Assembly (NCBI GenBank): GCA_034440635.1
Contig: JAOTON010002065.1
Span: 620,001 to 684,000 of the forward strand
Source: Lepas anatifera
Lineage: Eukaryota; Arthropoda; Thecostraca; Lepadidae
Length of the DNA: 64,000 bases
Direction: 5' to 3'
Shown: one piece after another, positions 31,565 through 43,430 of the stretch
How the letters are laid out: every line of letters begins with the position of its first letter
Position numbering within the stretch: position 1 is the stretch's first letter
Notes under the pieces: model-generated
Database searches by the model: none
What the model saw: only the letters and a program-made list of their open reading frames with translations
Told to the model about the DNA's origin: nothing
Program-made: the position numbers and the translations under genes

Positions 31565-32376
31565 TTAACACGCGCATTGACGTCTGAGCCACTTCGCATG
31601 ACGGGCGTACACGCCCCTAAGATCTCGAGAACCACGGTAGGTAGCGAAAACAGTAAACGGCGTTGGTGCCCATCCACTTCTCCATCGAAAACATTTGGAC
31701 CATTTTTTCAGGTCACATTTAAGGTCACGGAGGTCAAAACATGCCCGTCATAGGGATAACATGTAAATTCAGTTTTTCGGCCATTACATCTGAACAAGTA
31801 AAGATAGAGCAAAACGACTTGAACTATATGAATCCTCTTAGAAGCTGAATCGAATGATATATAATTTGACCTTGCTGGGCCAAATCAAGGATTTGACCTG
31901 ACCTGAGGTCAGGTCAGGTCAAATTATATAAAATGCATATCATTAGAACCGAAAGCCCAGGCGAGTCTAATGCAGCTAAAATAAATGCTCTATCACCATC
32001 TGTTACTGAGTTATTCCGTAAAACCATTTTTCCAATGTATTTCAATGGAGAGGTCATGCTCGTACCTGACCTTAGGTCATCGATATCAAAAATACCGGAA
32101 TACATTTTAGAGAAGAACTCGGTGGGGCCATTATGTGATATGAGTTTCAATCGGATAAGTTCACCCTGCTCCGACTTATGCTATCTTAAACTTTTTGAGG
32201 TCGGGTCACTTGACCTGTACTGGTGACCTGACCTGAGATGACCTAACCTTAAAATTTTCACGAAGTTGTAAAATGATGAGAGAAAAAGTATACCAAGTAC
32301 GGCGGTGCTACGCGCCGCGTTTTTCTCTATCTCCGAAAACCCGAGGGGCGGTACCCCCCGTCAATGCGCGTGTTAA
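31565..32376 (+). mobile_element. TTAA family 1 element (copy 1c)
   Basis: Begins TTAACACGCGCATTGACG and ends TCAATGCGCGTGTTAA. It is 812 bp, inserted in the left arm of the foldback element, and shares its right TTAA with the next element. It contains GACCTGACCTGAGGTCAGGTC, a palindrome of AGGTCA words. Confidence 0.87.
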
Positions 32377-32900
32377 CACGCGCACTGAAGGGGCCTCGAC
32401 CCCACCTTTTTTAAGGTGGCCGGAGAACCGCTTGTAGCCGAAAAACGAACGTGGCCACATTTAACAGAATTCAATAGCGCGTCGATTGGTGAAGATTTTT
32501 GAAAATCGGCCGAAAGTTTTTGACTTATAGGCTTTCAAGTCAGACCTACATTTGAGATCGCCGTAAACGCGCGTCGGACCCGTTAGCTTGCATTGAAGAC
32601 CGAGTGGTGACGTCATAACGTCATATAAGGGGACTATATGTCAAGGTCACCTCACATGAAAGTCAGGTCAGGTCAAGGTCACAGGTAGGTCATATCTGCA
32701 CTTTCAGGTCACTGACCACTGTGCGTCCGGCCAAATGACATTACCCGTCTGACATATATTATGCTATGACGTCATCGGTAGGGTACCCCAATACAAGGTC
32801 AAGGTCAAGGTCATTGGGAAATGTCAATCCTCATTTCCGCCAAACAGTGGCTACAGTGTTAGTAAAGTGTAAATAATAAGTAGTATACCATATGGTGACC

Positions 32901-33718
32901 TTAACACGCGCATTGACGGGGGTCTGAGCCACCTTCGATTGACGAGGGGCGGTACGCCCTAAGATCTCGAGAACCACGGTAGGTAGCAAAAACGGTAAAC
33001 GGCGTTGGGTAGCCCATCCGCTTCTCCATCGAAAATATTTGAACCATTTTTTGTCAGGTCACATTTAAGGTCACCAGAGGTCAAAAACATGCCGTCACAT
33101 GCCGTCATAGGGATAACATGTAAATAAAGTTTTCGGCCATTTCATCTGAACAAGTAAAGATAGAGCAAAACGACTTGAACCCTATGAATCCTCGCAGGAA
33201 GCCGAATCGAATGATATATGATTTGACCTTGCTAGGTCAAATCAAAGATTTGACCTGACCTGAGGTCAGGTCAGGGTCAATTATATAAAATGCATATCAT
33301 TAGAACCGCAAAGCCAAGGCGAGTCTAATAAAGCTAAAATAAACGCTCTATCACCATCTGTTACTGAGTTATTCAGTAAAACCATATTTCCATGTATTAA
33401 CAATGGAGAGGTAATGCTTCGTACCTGACCTTGGGTCATCGATATCAAAAATACCGGGACATATTTTAGAGAACTCGGTGAGCCCATTATGTGATATGAG
33501 TTTCAATTGGATAAGTTCACCCTGCTCCGACTTATGCTATCTTAAACTTTTTTGAGGTCGGGTCACTTGACCTGTACTGGTGACCTGACCTGATGACCTA
33601 TCTTAAATTTTCACGAAGTTGCAAATGATGAGGAAAAGGTATACCAGTACGGCGCTGCACGCCGCTTTTTCTGCTGTCTCCAAAAACCCGAGGGCGTCCC
33701 CCTCAATGCGCGTGTTTA
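32901..33718 (+). mobile_element. TTAA family 1 element nested in family 2 (copy 1d)
   Basis: Begins TTAACACGCGCATTGACGGG; the right end is TCAATGCGCGTGTTTA, where TTAA has changed to TTTA. It lies directly beside the IR1 site at 33718. Confidence 0.85.
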
Positions 33719-33730
33719 GGTCAATGACCT
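33718..33730. promoter_or_regulatory. Perfect IR1 of AGGTCA, copy 3
   Basis: AGGTCAATGACCT in family 2, immediately after the nested family 1 element. It is the third copy of the same site in this window. Confidence 0.5.
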
Positions 33731-34182
33731 TGATGACCTTAACCCAAAATTGTGGGAAGCCTCTTTGAGACCTCTTTCTTGAACCTTGTCCCTTTAGCTT
33801 ATTCCGCATTCTCCTGCTAATCACGATTTACCAATCGATCCGCATGGCCATATTTGACTTTATGACCTTGTTTGACCGTGAAGATATTGACCTAGGTCAT
33901 GAATTGTCATCTGGATCACCACGCCCCCCCCTCCCTCTTTTTCTAACCTCTTGTTTCCGACTTGCCTACCCTCCTGCTTTCCCCCGTTAAGTAAAGGTAT
34001 CTTGGGAGAAAACGCCCTCCCGTTCTGGTACATGGCTAGAATACACACCATCACTGAGCGGAGCTGCCGGTACAGACTAGAAAAACTGTGGGAAGAGTGA
34101 CAGAAACTCTTAAAAGAAGGCCGGAGCGAACCATGGCAGAAGAATGTAGCAAAATTTCAGTTCACTTTATTTCATACCACAC

Positions 34183-34515
34183 CTACCGATTCGAGAGAAG
34201 AAGGCGATCTCCAACTTCTATGCTGGCAGGTGTGTGGCTAGTGGGTAGTGGATCGAGGCGCCGGTAATTTACCCGTGGTAGTTGAATGGCTACGTTCTTG
34301 ACGTAACGCTGGGCTATGGACGTCGCGGACTCGGTCTCCACAGCTTCCTTGTCGGATTGCACATCGTATATTTCTTCTTCAGCAGAGCTTGCTGTTGTGC
34401 ATTCACACTCCAGCGCGGTACCAGCCGAAGAACTTTCCGCTGCTCTTCTTTGTTCTGTCTGTAACGCGTTCTGCAGTCGTTTCATTCCAGCAAGCTTTTT
34501 GTCATAACCGCTCAT
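34183..34515 (-). CDS. Uncharacterised 110-codon ORF inside the foldback element
   Basis: From ATG at 34513-34515 the protein starts MSGYDKKLAGMKRLQNALQT, has a Glu/Ser-rich middle (SSAEEEIYDVQSDKEAVE) and ends in PRVNYRRLDPLPTS and IEVGDRLLLSNR. The frame is open upstream of the ATG as far as 34554. On the gene strand an AAATAAAG signal follows the stop by about 20 bases. The composition is protein-like, but I do not recognise the family. It may be the N-terminal part of a lost transposase, a captured host exon, or an accessory protein of the element. It has no membrane segment and no Cys/His cluster. Confidence 0.5.
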   Translation of the reverse strand: MSGYDKKLAGMKRLQNALQTEQRRAAESSSAGTALECECTTASSAEEEIYDVQSDKEAVETESATSIAQRYVKNVAIQLPRVNYRRLDPLPTSHTPASIEVGDRLLLSNR

Positions 34516-34989
34516 GGTCCCTTCCCTGGCGCCACGCTGGTCAGCGTAGAACACGATGATTTCTTCCTTGTCACTGGATGTTAGTAAGCGGCTCTGTTGT
34601 AGTTAAACAATCGCGTTTGGTGACTGTTTGTCCCATAAATTGTACAACACTTTCGGCAGTTTTCTACATTTATCTGACATGGTTGGCTACGGCTTTTTTT
34701 AGTTTTCGCCACTCTTCCCACAGTTTTTTTCTAGTCGATGCTGGCAGCTCCGCTCACTGATGGTATTTATTCTAGCCATATGCCAGAACGGAGGACGTTC
34801 TCTAAAGCCTTTTTGGAGGCCTGTTGTCAGTCATCATTATCATAAGCCACGTGAAAAAATACTTGAGAACCTGTCGTGCTGTTGGAAGCTTGGTTCCTGT
34901 AATTGAGAAGGAAGGCTGATCTACGAGACAGACGCGGGTAGTGGATCGAGTCTCTGGCAATTTGCTCGTATTTGTTGACTGGCCAGCAG

Positions 34990-36480
34990 TAGCGAATCCT
35001 AGGTTGGGGGGGGTTCAAGCCCCTCCGAAATGTCAGAACCCCTATAGTTAATACATCTTTGGTCTCTATGACTTAAAGAATTGAATATGAAAGGATTTAT
35101 ACTAAAAAAATTATATCATTCATTTATACTTCCTCAAACAACTAAATTTCCGGAATAGGCACCATGTGTTGATGACTCTAGAATATGCACTTTAGCCCTC
35201 AGGCTGCTGAAGATATTCCACAACTCACGAATAGCTCGATCTTATTTCTAAGTTTGGTCTGCCCATGCACATGGCTGACAGCGTATACCTTACCTAGCCA
35301 AGATTACCTGGCTGATTGTACGCAGCGAAGAGTGAGGGGGACATGTGTCGGCGGCTGGCATGCGCCGGCCCGGTACTAATTCCATTAGGCCACGTCCGAT
35401 GTCGGCACGCGACCCGGCGCGTGCAAATGAGGGTACATTGAAATACAGGTGCATCACATGAGCTGGCATGCTGCATAGTTGTAGGCTGCCCGGCCGACGG
35501 GGAAGTCGGCCTCCGACATTCCGACTGGAAAGGGACGGAGGCAGCCGCTGACGCCTGATCTATAAGCTTTTAAAAGAAAGTTTTTTTCTTCTAAAATTGT
35601 TACGAAACTTAACGGGTTGAAGAGAAGGAGAACTAGGTACTTGTTGCAGAGGTGCAGAAACTTGCCAACTCGGCTACTAGAGTTTGTGACACATTTACGA
35701 AAATTGAGGTGCATAACTGTGACAAAATAGCGATCGTGACTGTATGGTTCAAAATCAAACCACATATTTTCGAAATACAGAATTAAGCGTGTAGCGATCA
35801 TTTTAATTTAACAAATATGTTCTTCAATTGCGCAGCGTAGCATCAGTGATACAATATTGGTACTGTGTTCAGTTTCTACTAAAACGAGGGACCCCGCTGC
35901 AGAAAGCCCGGAAACCGCTGTCACAGTTGCCAGATTTTAACATGCAGCCCAATGGTGCCGATTGTTAGTAGTTGCCAGAAAGTTGCCGCCTAGATGCCCG
36001 AAATGTGACAGTCATTTTTTCGAGAAATAGACGATTGTGGGCATATCTAAGGCATTAAAGATAACGCATATACGTTATCAAGTACTTCTCTGTCCATTTT
36101 GTCAGGTAAAATAATATCTAAAGTTTGAGTCTCTTCGATTTAGCGGTCCCTATTTCTTCGAATTTAGTATTAAGTACGCCTAAAAGCTACTAAGAAAAGT
36201 ACTAAATGAGTGAAAGAAATAAACATAGCTGGGCAGCAATTCTACCTAAGCTACGCAACAGCGACAAGACAAGTTCGATATGTTTATGGATGTAGAGCCT
36301 GCCAAAAAATTTAAACAGGTGGAAGCTACTTATTTTGAGGGCATATTTATTAGGTATATCTGAGATAAGTGCAGGCTAAAACTAGTTGGAATAAATAGTG
36401 CTGCCCATGGCTAATCTAAAATGAATGTAGGCTACCTTGAGACTGATGCAGTTTCACATATCAAACTTGGTTTTTCATTC
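34990..36480. other. No gene seen
   Basis: AT-rich DNA with scattered short frames. Nothing recognised. Confidence 0.4.
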
Positions 36481-36517
36481 CTTAGCTTGCTTGTGCCTTA
36501 CCTTATTTGTGCTCTAG

Positions 36518-36601
36518 ATAAAGATTGGTTAGGTAGATTTGGTGCTGGAGGAAGTTGGGAGAGTTGGCGCCAGCAACAGACTGGCAACAACAGTAATTCA
36601 G
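36518..36601 (+). CDS. Weak candidate plus-strand exon
   Basis: A pyrimidine-rich acceptor (TTATTTGTGCTCTAG) precedes a segment encoding KDWLGRFGAGGSWESWRQQQ and then TGNNSNS, followed by a good donor TTCAG|GTGAGA. No flanking exon is found, so this may be chance. Confidence 0.2.
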
Positions 36602-36609
36602 GTGAGATT

Positions 36610-38440
36610 TCATGATAAAATTATCATGTCAATATTGTACAGATTGCAAATGTGTGCCAATGCAGTCCACCACAAAGTGTGAAAACACTCACTGGAGAGG
36701 GGCCTTGCACTAACCTGCACTGAGCGTGCCGAGTAGACCCCCTTCTCATCTCAGAAAATCACAGAAAATCTCAGAGAGAAAGAGACTTAGAAAAACGCTG
36801 GTTGGGGGTGTGTTGCTTACCACCAGTGGTAGTAAGCAGCACGCAGGACCTGAACTGCATGGAGTTAAAGCAGGATTTTGACTACACCGGATCTTTCTTT
36901 GGTATGAGACTTCCAATACCTCTATACCTATCAGGCCAATAGACATAATTCTACATCTATGCAGGGTAGTTGCTTCAGAGTTTTTACTGCAAGAAGGAAC
37001 GACCAGGCAGGTGATAATTGGGTGTTGGGGGCAAATTTTAAGCATTCGATCTGTCTATAAAAATGTTACCTAATGTCCACTTTACCAACACATTTTAGGT
37101 AGATCCAAATCCTATGTTGACATTGACATTTTTTCCCTTTTGTTGATATGTGAGATATAAGTTCAGTGGGGGAGGGGAGCTGTGATCAGGGAATAATTGT
37201 TTTCATGATAATTGCTACACTTAATCATGGGGAAATGTACCATAATTGGAAACACTCCTTCCAAAAATGGAAACTTCTTTAAAAAGGAAATGTATGTCAT
37301 TGGCGGAAACTGCAGTCAGAGTGGCCAATAATAGTTATGATCATAATACTGGAAACAATAATCCATAATTGGAAATTTTCCTTCCAAAAACATAAATATG
37401 ATCTAAAAATGAAAATACAGTTTACTACTTTCATGCGGTAATGGTTTGGTGCTTGAACCTTGTCTGTTGCAAAAAGTAAGAGACAGGTAGATGACATTCA
37501 GCATATTGGAAATAGTATTCAAGTATACAATTATGATTTCCAGCTTTGTGTGACAGAAGAGGCATACGTCACATTGAGTTTGTGACAGCCAGCATACTTT
37601 CTGCACCTCTGACTTGTTGTTTCTTAAATACGTTTTAAAAAAATTAAGCGAGACGGTTGCAGTCGTTTTAAATTTTCAGCACGATAGATGTTTGCAGCAG
37701 CACAATAGATACGCTGTATGTATGTACATAAAATACACATTCCCTTATAACATACCGCAGGGAAAATGCAGGTTTTTATAACGATTCGGAGTCAGCTGAT
37801 TATTCAATACCAGCGCTACTTACACAGGAGTTATAGCTCCATTCGGGACAGCTGTGTACGCGGTTAACGGGGGTCCACGAATCTTGACTGCATATATTCC
37901 ATGTTCAGAACTTCTGCTGCCTCAAAATAGACAAATTAAAACAAATCACAGTATCTTCTAACAACAAATTTGGAAATAACCAACACTTTTATCAAACAGT
38001 TAACATATTAAAATTAGGACAAAGGTTTGCTCGAACTGCTTCAAAGGTTATGTGGTATTACGATGACTGCGAACCACATCTCTAGTATATGTGATTGCTA
38101 TTTCCACGCCGTTTTAAAAGACCAAAAAGTATGTGCATGGGCATAATTCGGCGCGAGGCGTCCATGAGGTCTACATCCGAGTTAGTAAACAAATTCATAT
38201 ATGACCCAGCCCGGTCCAGCCTGGCCAGACCGTACTAAAGCTATTGGCAGGCCTGTTGCTCTGCAAGTAGTTGACGTAGGTAAATGAAATTGACACCACC
38301 AGGTAGATGCATCCATTCAATGCAATGTATCAAAATTCCAACTGGACTGTTACAATAAATACAAGGGGTGGGTATTTCTGATTTTTTTGATTTTCCGATA
38401 TTTCTGAAGTGATGTTTCACTCTATGTAGTCAGAAACGAT
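36610..38440. other. No gene seen
   Basis: AT-rich DNA. Words such as ATAATTGGAAACACTCCTTC recur loosely between 37230 and 37400. No gene is supported. Confidence 0.4.
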
Positions 38441-38449
38441 CAATCTGAA

Positions 38450-39067
38450 TCATGGGCGGCGGCACGGGGGGCACTGGGGCACGTTGCCCCCTCCTTTGGA
38501 TGGACCAGGGGGCACCACCATTGAGGGCTCTCCCCTTAAATCAGCGAATATAGCAATGAGGCGGTGCTTGGTCCGGGCTTTTGGAAAGAAATTTTGAGTT
38601 TGTAAGATTTTTCACAGACCCACGGAGTCTGGCAGCAAATCCACTCTGTTGGTTTTCCTCAGATGTAATATGTCTTGCACATAGAATCCTCAATCGCATT
38701 GTGTAACCTCTTTCATGACCTAAGGTGGACCGGGACGTGGTCACTAAAAATTATAGGCGTAAAAATTTAGCTGTCGTTGACAAGGCATGTGGTCTTAAGT
38801 AGATAGCTGTCCGGTGTCAAAATATCAGAGACATTAACTTTTAACTCTTCTCTAACATGCCAATTTCTTTGACCTCAATATTGACCTGAGCCAAAAAGCG
38901 ACCGATGTATTCTCTTCAAGAATTTGTATGAGCTATCCAACAGGGTTCGCGTTTTTTGCTATCCCCGATAAGAATCGAGTTCAATAGGGGGAGGTGTTTG
39001 AACATCCCCTCCCCTCCCCCCTCATCAGGGTGAAGGTCGCTCAGAGGCCCACCGGGTGGGGCGTTAA
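38450..39067. mobile_element. Degenerate TE fragments
   Basis: 38450-38520 has GGGCGGCGGCACGGGG and a run of GCCCCC typical of MITE ends. 38860-39067 resembles the right part of a TTAA element and ends CACCGGGTGGGGCGTTAA. Neither has an intact partner end. Confidence 0.45.
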
Positions 39068-39940
39068 GGGCCATGAAAGACTTCTTATACACTTGTTCAC
39101 CTTATTGTGGTGCTATGATTTGTTATCTTGCTAGACCTCTTTGCAGAAAGAGAAATATAGCAAAATGTATTGCCTTAAATTTTTACGTTCTTTTATTTGG
39201 TCCTGATCAGTAGCGTAACGGAAATTCCAGGCTTTCGTTGTATGGTCTTTCACCCCAGTGTGAACCAGCTTCTTTTTCACCCTCTTCTATGACCCAGCGT
39301 ACTCGTGATCCTCTTAGGAAAAAGACTCAGGCGTGTTGCGAGGACATTGGGTTTACACACTTTAAAGCAAAAACCGTTAGATGCATCAACTGATTGTTGC
39401 CTTTAGCTGGTGCTACCGATAAGTTTATATTCTCCCATAGATCGACTGAAATCAAATGTTTCGTCACAAATGGGTTGCATGTCCCCGTTGTATGCCTAGT
39501 GACGCCTATGTCGCCAAATACTTTCTGAAAGGCAATATATCGATAATATGGATAAGCACATAAGAAATATATCCCTATTACTCTCTATTAAACCTGAATT
39601 CAGCCACTCTTGCAGAATCCTCATGTTTTGTAAGTACTTTTGTTACATTCTTTTTCATAATTCACGGGGCGGGGTCCGCAGTCTGTTTTTTATTCTGATA
39701 GGGTAGTCTCAGGCACTGCAAACTCATGATTCTCAGACCAACTATTGGAAATATTGCGTTCCGGTGGTGTAAACAGCACCGGTAGAACTAGGCTGCAGAG
39801 AGCGTCCGGGGCTTATGGAACAGAGCCCGGGCAGAGGAGGGACATGAATCAGGAAGTGAACTTTGTAGAGGCGTGTAAGTGGTATATTGGAGAATCAAGG
39901 ATATCTTGCTAAGCCGTACCAGTTTCGTTATGGTCTGAAC

Positions 39941-40959
39941 TTAAACACGCGCCCCGCTGGGGGCGGCGACATTCGCCCCCACCTGGTTTTTCCCAGATAG
40001 CTCAAAAACGAAGAGACGCAGAACAACAAAACTTACGGTACCTTATGCCTGATCAATTTTACACATCTGACCAAATTTTTTAGTTAAGGTCATGTCAGGT
40101 CAAGGAGCCATTTAGGGCCAAGTGACCCAACCTCAAAACCTAAAATTACGAGTTTGAAGCAGCGCCCAGGAAACATTAGCAAACCAACCAGTTTGAAACT
40201 TGCACAATACGATAAGGTCATTAGGGTCTACAAACCTGCTATCTCGGAATTTTGATTATGGTGACCTAAGGTGGGGTCAATTTTTGGTCACCCCATTATA
40301 AGTCTATGGTGAAAAATAGAATGGACCCATTTTCAGGAAATACTGAATAGATAAGGATGAAAATCTTCAAACTGTCTATTCTTACCACGATCTTGACCAC
40401 AAAATTGAGTTTTTGAGCATCTGACCTCTCAAAGGTCATATCAGGTCACGGGAGCAGAGAGTGATTGTTTTGCCAATAACTTCTCACTGAATTGAGATAA
40501 AGCTCCCATTTTGCTTGCATTGTGCTTATATTGTTACGGGGAGTCGATTGATATGCAACATGACCATACCAGGTCACTATGTGACCCTGACCTAGGTCGA
40601 GGTCAGGTCATTTTGACTATTTGACCTAGCAAGGTCATATTATACATCATTCAATTTGCCGCAATGAGAGGAATCCAATGGAGCATAAAGATTTGCTCTA
40701 GCTCCCCTGGGGGCAGATCTAGAGAGGGAAACGTACACTGCTCTGTTGTAAGCCTATGGAGCATTCTTTGACCTATGCTGACCTCAATATTGAACTGACA
40801 TAAAATTTATTCTAATAAATTCTCTTCGTATTGTCAAGAGCTTTCGAACCGCGCCCGTAATTTTCCTTTAGCTTCCGTGGGGAACGAGATACGGAGGGGG
40901 TCGAAAAACGCCCCCAGCGGGGCGCGTCAAGCGAGGGACCCCAGCGGGGCGCGTGTTAA
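39941..40959 (+). mobile_element. TTAA family 5 element, intact (copy 5a)
   Basis: Begins TTAAACACGCGCCCCGCTGG and ends CCAGCGGGGCGCGTGTTAA, a clear inverted pair with TTAA flanks. It is 1,019 bp, AGGTCA-rich and non-coding. Confidence 0.87.
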
Positions 40960-41501
40960 CAAAGTAACACCAAACCACGTAATACTTTTTGTGATTTTCA
41001 ACTCGATCTATGCACATAGGTAGAAATCGCCGCCGTTCAATTTTCCTGTCAAGTCAAGGTTAAAAAAATACGATCAAGACTCTTCAGTCAATTGATCGTC
41101 ACACCCAAGTCACACGCACTATTGGATTTTCCACCTTCGATGTTCAACTGTTTTTGATCAGTATTATTTCCACACAGTTGTCCATTCAGCCCTGGTTTAC
41201 ACAGCTTCTTAGCATTAGTGCTTGTTCCGGATATCACGCGTTAATTGGAATAGCGATGCCAGGATCGGGTTCCGGTGGAGCGAAGTTTAACACCTGGCTG
41301 TAGGACGTTCTTGGTCCTCGAACAATGTGCTGCAGCCTAGCCACGCGCAAATGGGGCATCGTTAGCCCCGTTTGCGTGTGCTGTCTGGGACAATAACTAT
41401 TCCTCAAAACACCGGGTGAACAAGGCTTTAGTCTTTTAACCATAACTGGGGATAGTTTTGAGGTTGTTGGGATCATGAGACGTCCCCAACTGCAAACTCA
41501 C

Positions 41502-41660
41502 CCTCTCCAGTGGTAGCAGGCGAAATTCGACTGAGCTGCCAGAGCTGCGACGTGGTTTCTTGGGCTCCAGTTTGAGAATGCCTGCTGACTCCTTCCTGAT
41601 GAGAGGAGCATGCTCTCCGCCGCCCACCGCGGCTGAATCTTCTGGTGGGTCTTGCCGTGC
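41502..41660 (-). CDS. Probable 5' Tmc exon (phase 0 to 0)
   Basis: The acceptor CACACCGTCACAG opens ARQDPPEDSAAVGGGEHAP, then LIRKESAGILKLEPKKPRR and SSGSSVEFRLLPLER, ending AGG|GTGAGT. It has 53 codons, phase 0 at both ends. The downstream polyQ exon of Tmc (19705) starts in phase 0 on the same strand, and no better partner lies between. The joined protein would be a disordered N terminus. The segment has no domain, so it could instead belong to a separate gene. Confidence 0.55.
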
Positions 41661-42047
41661 CTGTGACGGTGTGAGTGGTCCAGCTGTTACGAATACTGCT
41701 GATATAACAGCATGTAGTCTGCCCTAGAGAACCATTCATGTAACTTGCTATTCAGTTTCGAATTATTCGGTGGGTTTATATATGCTTATTTTTGTTTCAT
41801 CTACTTAAGTTGGCATTCGTGAATATTTTACAGGAATCAACTGTCATAGAAAATTATTAATTAAAGTTGTAGGACATGAAAGTAGGGCTTACAAAAGATC
41901 CTATTTTTCATCGGCACGGCTTGTAGCTATACATTTATAAAGCCGACGATCATCTGCCGGACTTAAACGTCCATATGGCTAGAAACAGCTATCTCAGAAC
42001 TGTGTGTCAGCATCCTAGGCGTTGGTTGTCTGGTGAGGATCACCCAC

Positions 42048-42244
42048 CTGTGTGTGGTGGTTATCACCGGTAAGGGCGCTCACCCCCATCACGGGACTGG
42101 CGCGGGCCATGCTGCCCCTGCCCACCGAGCGAGCCGGTGACCCACTGAACACGGACGGCTGGGCGGAGGAAGCCATCTCCTGGTCCAAGCCCTGCCCGAG
42201 ACCCGACAGAGAGTTAGCTGCGGACATCGGCACACCGTACAATC
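42048..42244 (-). CDS. Probable 5' exon upstream of Tmc
   Basis: The acceptor TGTTCCTCGCTGCAG is followed by two bases finishing a codon, then LYGVPMSAANSLSGLGQGLD, QEMASSAQPSVFSGSPARSV and MGVSALTGDNHHTQ before a strong donor CACACAG|GTGGGT. It holds 65 full codons and ends in phase 0, matching the exon at 41502-41660. It has GC-rich, Ser/Ala/Gly-rich, exon-like composition. No domain is recognised. Confidence 0.55.
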
Positions 42245-42379
42245 CTGCAGCGAGGAACACAATAAAAATGTGATATTTTGTTTTTCCCAACTCTTGAAAT
42301 TTGTGCCCAGAAATAGTTTCTCTCGGCTTTGAGTTTTAAATTCAAATACAATATAAACCCCACCATCAACTATGCACAT

Positions 42380-42780
42380 TAATCTCCATCTTCTAAATCA
42401 GAGGGAGAGGGGGCGGAGCAGGCGCAACCACTAAGCTCACAAACCAGGGAGAGGGCTCTCCCAAAATTTTGGTCTTCCATCAATTGCTTTAGCCTTTTCT
42501 GCCGCCAGTTTGGAGTTCGTCCCTCTCGTAGGAAGTCCGAGGCTTCTCCTCTAGTCCCCATGAATCCTTGGAAGTCAATAAAAACCACAAAAAAATGTTT
42601 AGTTCTTAATGACCTGAATGTGCCTCATCAATTTTATCTCCCTAAATCAGGAGTGGATTCAGAGGGATGGAAAAGAGGTAAAGGTATGTCCCACAGATCC
42701 TCCAATTTCTGCTGATTTTCTTGAATGAGTTTCTAAAAAAATTGGTCTGATTCCCCCTCCCTGAAGCCACCGGCTCAGAT
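42380..42780. other. Intron with degenerate MITE-like pieces
   Basis: 42380-42590 has a minus-strand frame (RGEASDFLREGRTPNWRQKR) that looks like a transposon remnant. 42650-42780 has GGAGTGGATTCAGAGGG and a diverged CCCTCCCTGAAGCCACC-type end. Confidence 0.35.
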
Positions 42781-43315
42781 TCAGCACTAACCTGTATAAC
42801 TGTTCATCATTTCTGTTCTGCCTCGCCTAATGGCACCGTGGCTACTTTATTTTGAGATTTAAACGTAAATAGGCAGTGATAAGTTATCCAAAGAACAATG
42901 ATTCAGATTGTCACTTTCTCACCATTTGTGGAGAATTTATCCATTAGGATGCATTAGAAGTGATTTCGATTCCCACCGGCGCCAGTCGCAGTTACCAGCG
43001 AACAGCTGTGGGTGACTGTTAGGCTAGTAGGGGACAGGAAAGGGGAGGGGAGTGAGCGCAGCAGCAGCACACCAACATTTTGGAAAACCTGAACAAAATT
43101 TTGGTTTCACCCCTTCTCCAATCCACCAGAGGAGAGCAGTGCATTCAAAAGGAGCACTCTTAGGAAGCAGTGCTGTGCTGCAAAGGCAGGGTTTCAAGAG
43201 AGCTGAAATAGGCTACCATAGGCTTTTCCGTAAGTTATTTGCGTCTAGCAGCTCCTTTCAAAGAATATAAAGGTCCGGCATTCCCTTTAATGTTCAAACA
43301 AGAACATTGCCCTAC

Positions 43316-43430
43316 CTCAGGCTCGTGGTCAGGCTCCAGGGCCGAGTTGTCGTCTCCTGTGAGTGTAACGTCATCACCTTCTCCACACTCGGCAGACACC
43401 AGGGACCGCCTGTCGCCGTCCATCCTGGTC
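43316..43430 (-). CDS. Candidate start-codon exon of the upstream gene region
   Basis: The acceptor CTGGTGTGTTCGTCAG is followed seven bases later by an ATG (43421-43423). It begins MDGDRRSLVSAECGEGDDV, then TLTGDDNSALEPDHEPE and the donor GAG|GTAGGG in phase 0. The next exon at 42244 needs phase 1, so a small exon is missing between them or the link is wrong. The acidic N-terminal segment is typical of a cytoplasmic tail. Confidence 0.4.

Larger units (their letters stand above)
32373..33990 (+). mobile_element. TTAA family 2 element carrying nested family 1 (copy 2b)
   Basis: Begins TTAACACGCGCACTGAAGGG and reads through GAGAACCGCTTGTAGCC. It is split by a family 1 copy at 32901-33718 and ends CTTTCCCCCGTTAA. 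It is a homologue of 22091-23760. Confidence 0.78.
31373..34988 (-). mobile_element. Foldback-type element with ~280-bp inverted arms
   Basis: The right arm, 34706-34988, is the reverse complement of two left pieces, 31373-31562 and 33991-34100. Matching words include GGCCAGTCAACAAATACG, TGCTGTTGGAAGCTTGG and CTGTGGGAAGAGTG. The gap in the left arm (31565-33990) is exactly a cluster of TTAA elements inserted later. The core carries an ORF at 34183-34515. The transposon class is not identified. Confidence 0.8.

Noticed and set aside
34706..34988. Second gene in the right arm of the foldback element
   Set aside because: The sequence is explained as the inverted arm; frames are short.
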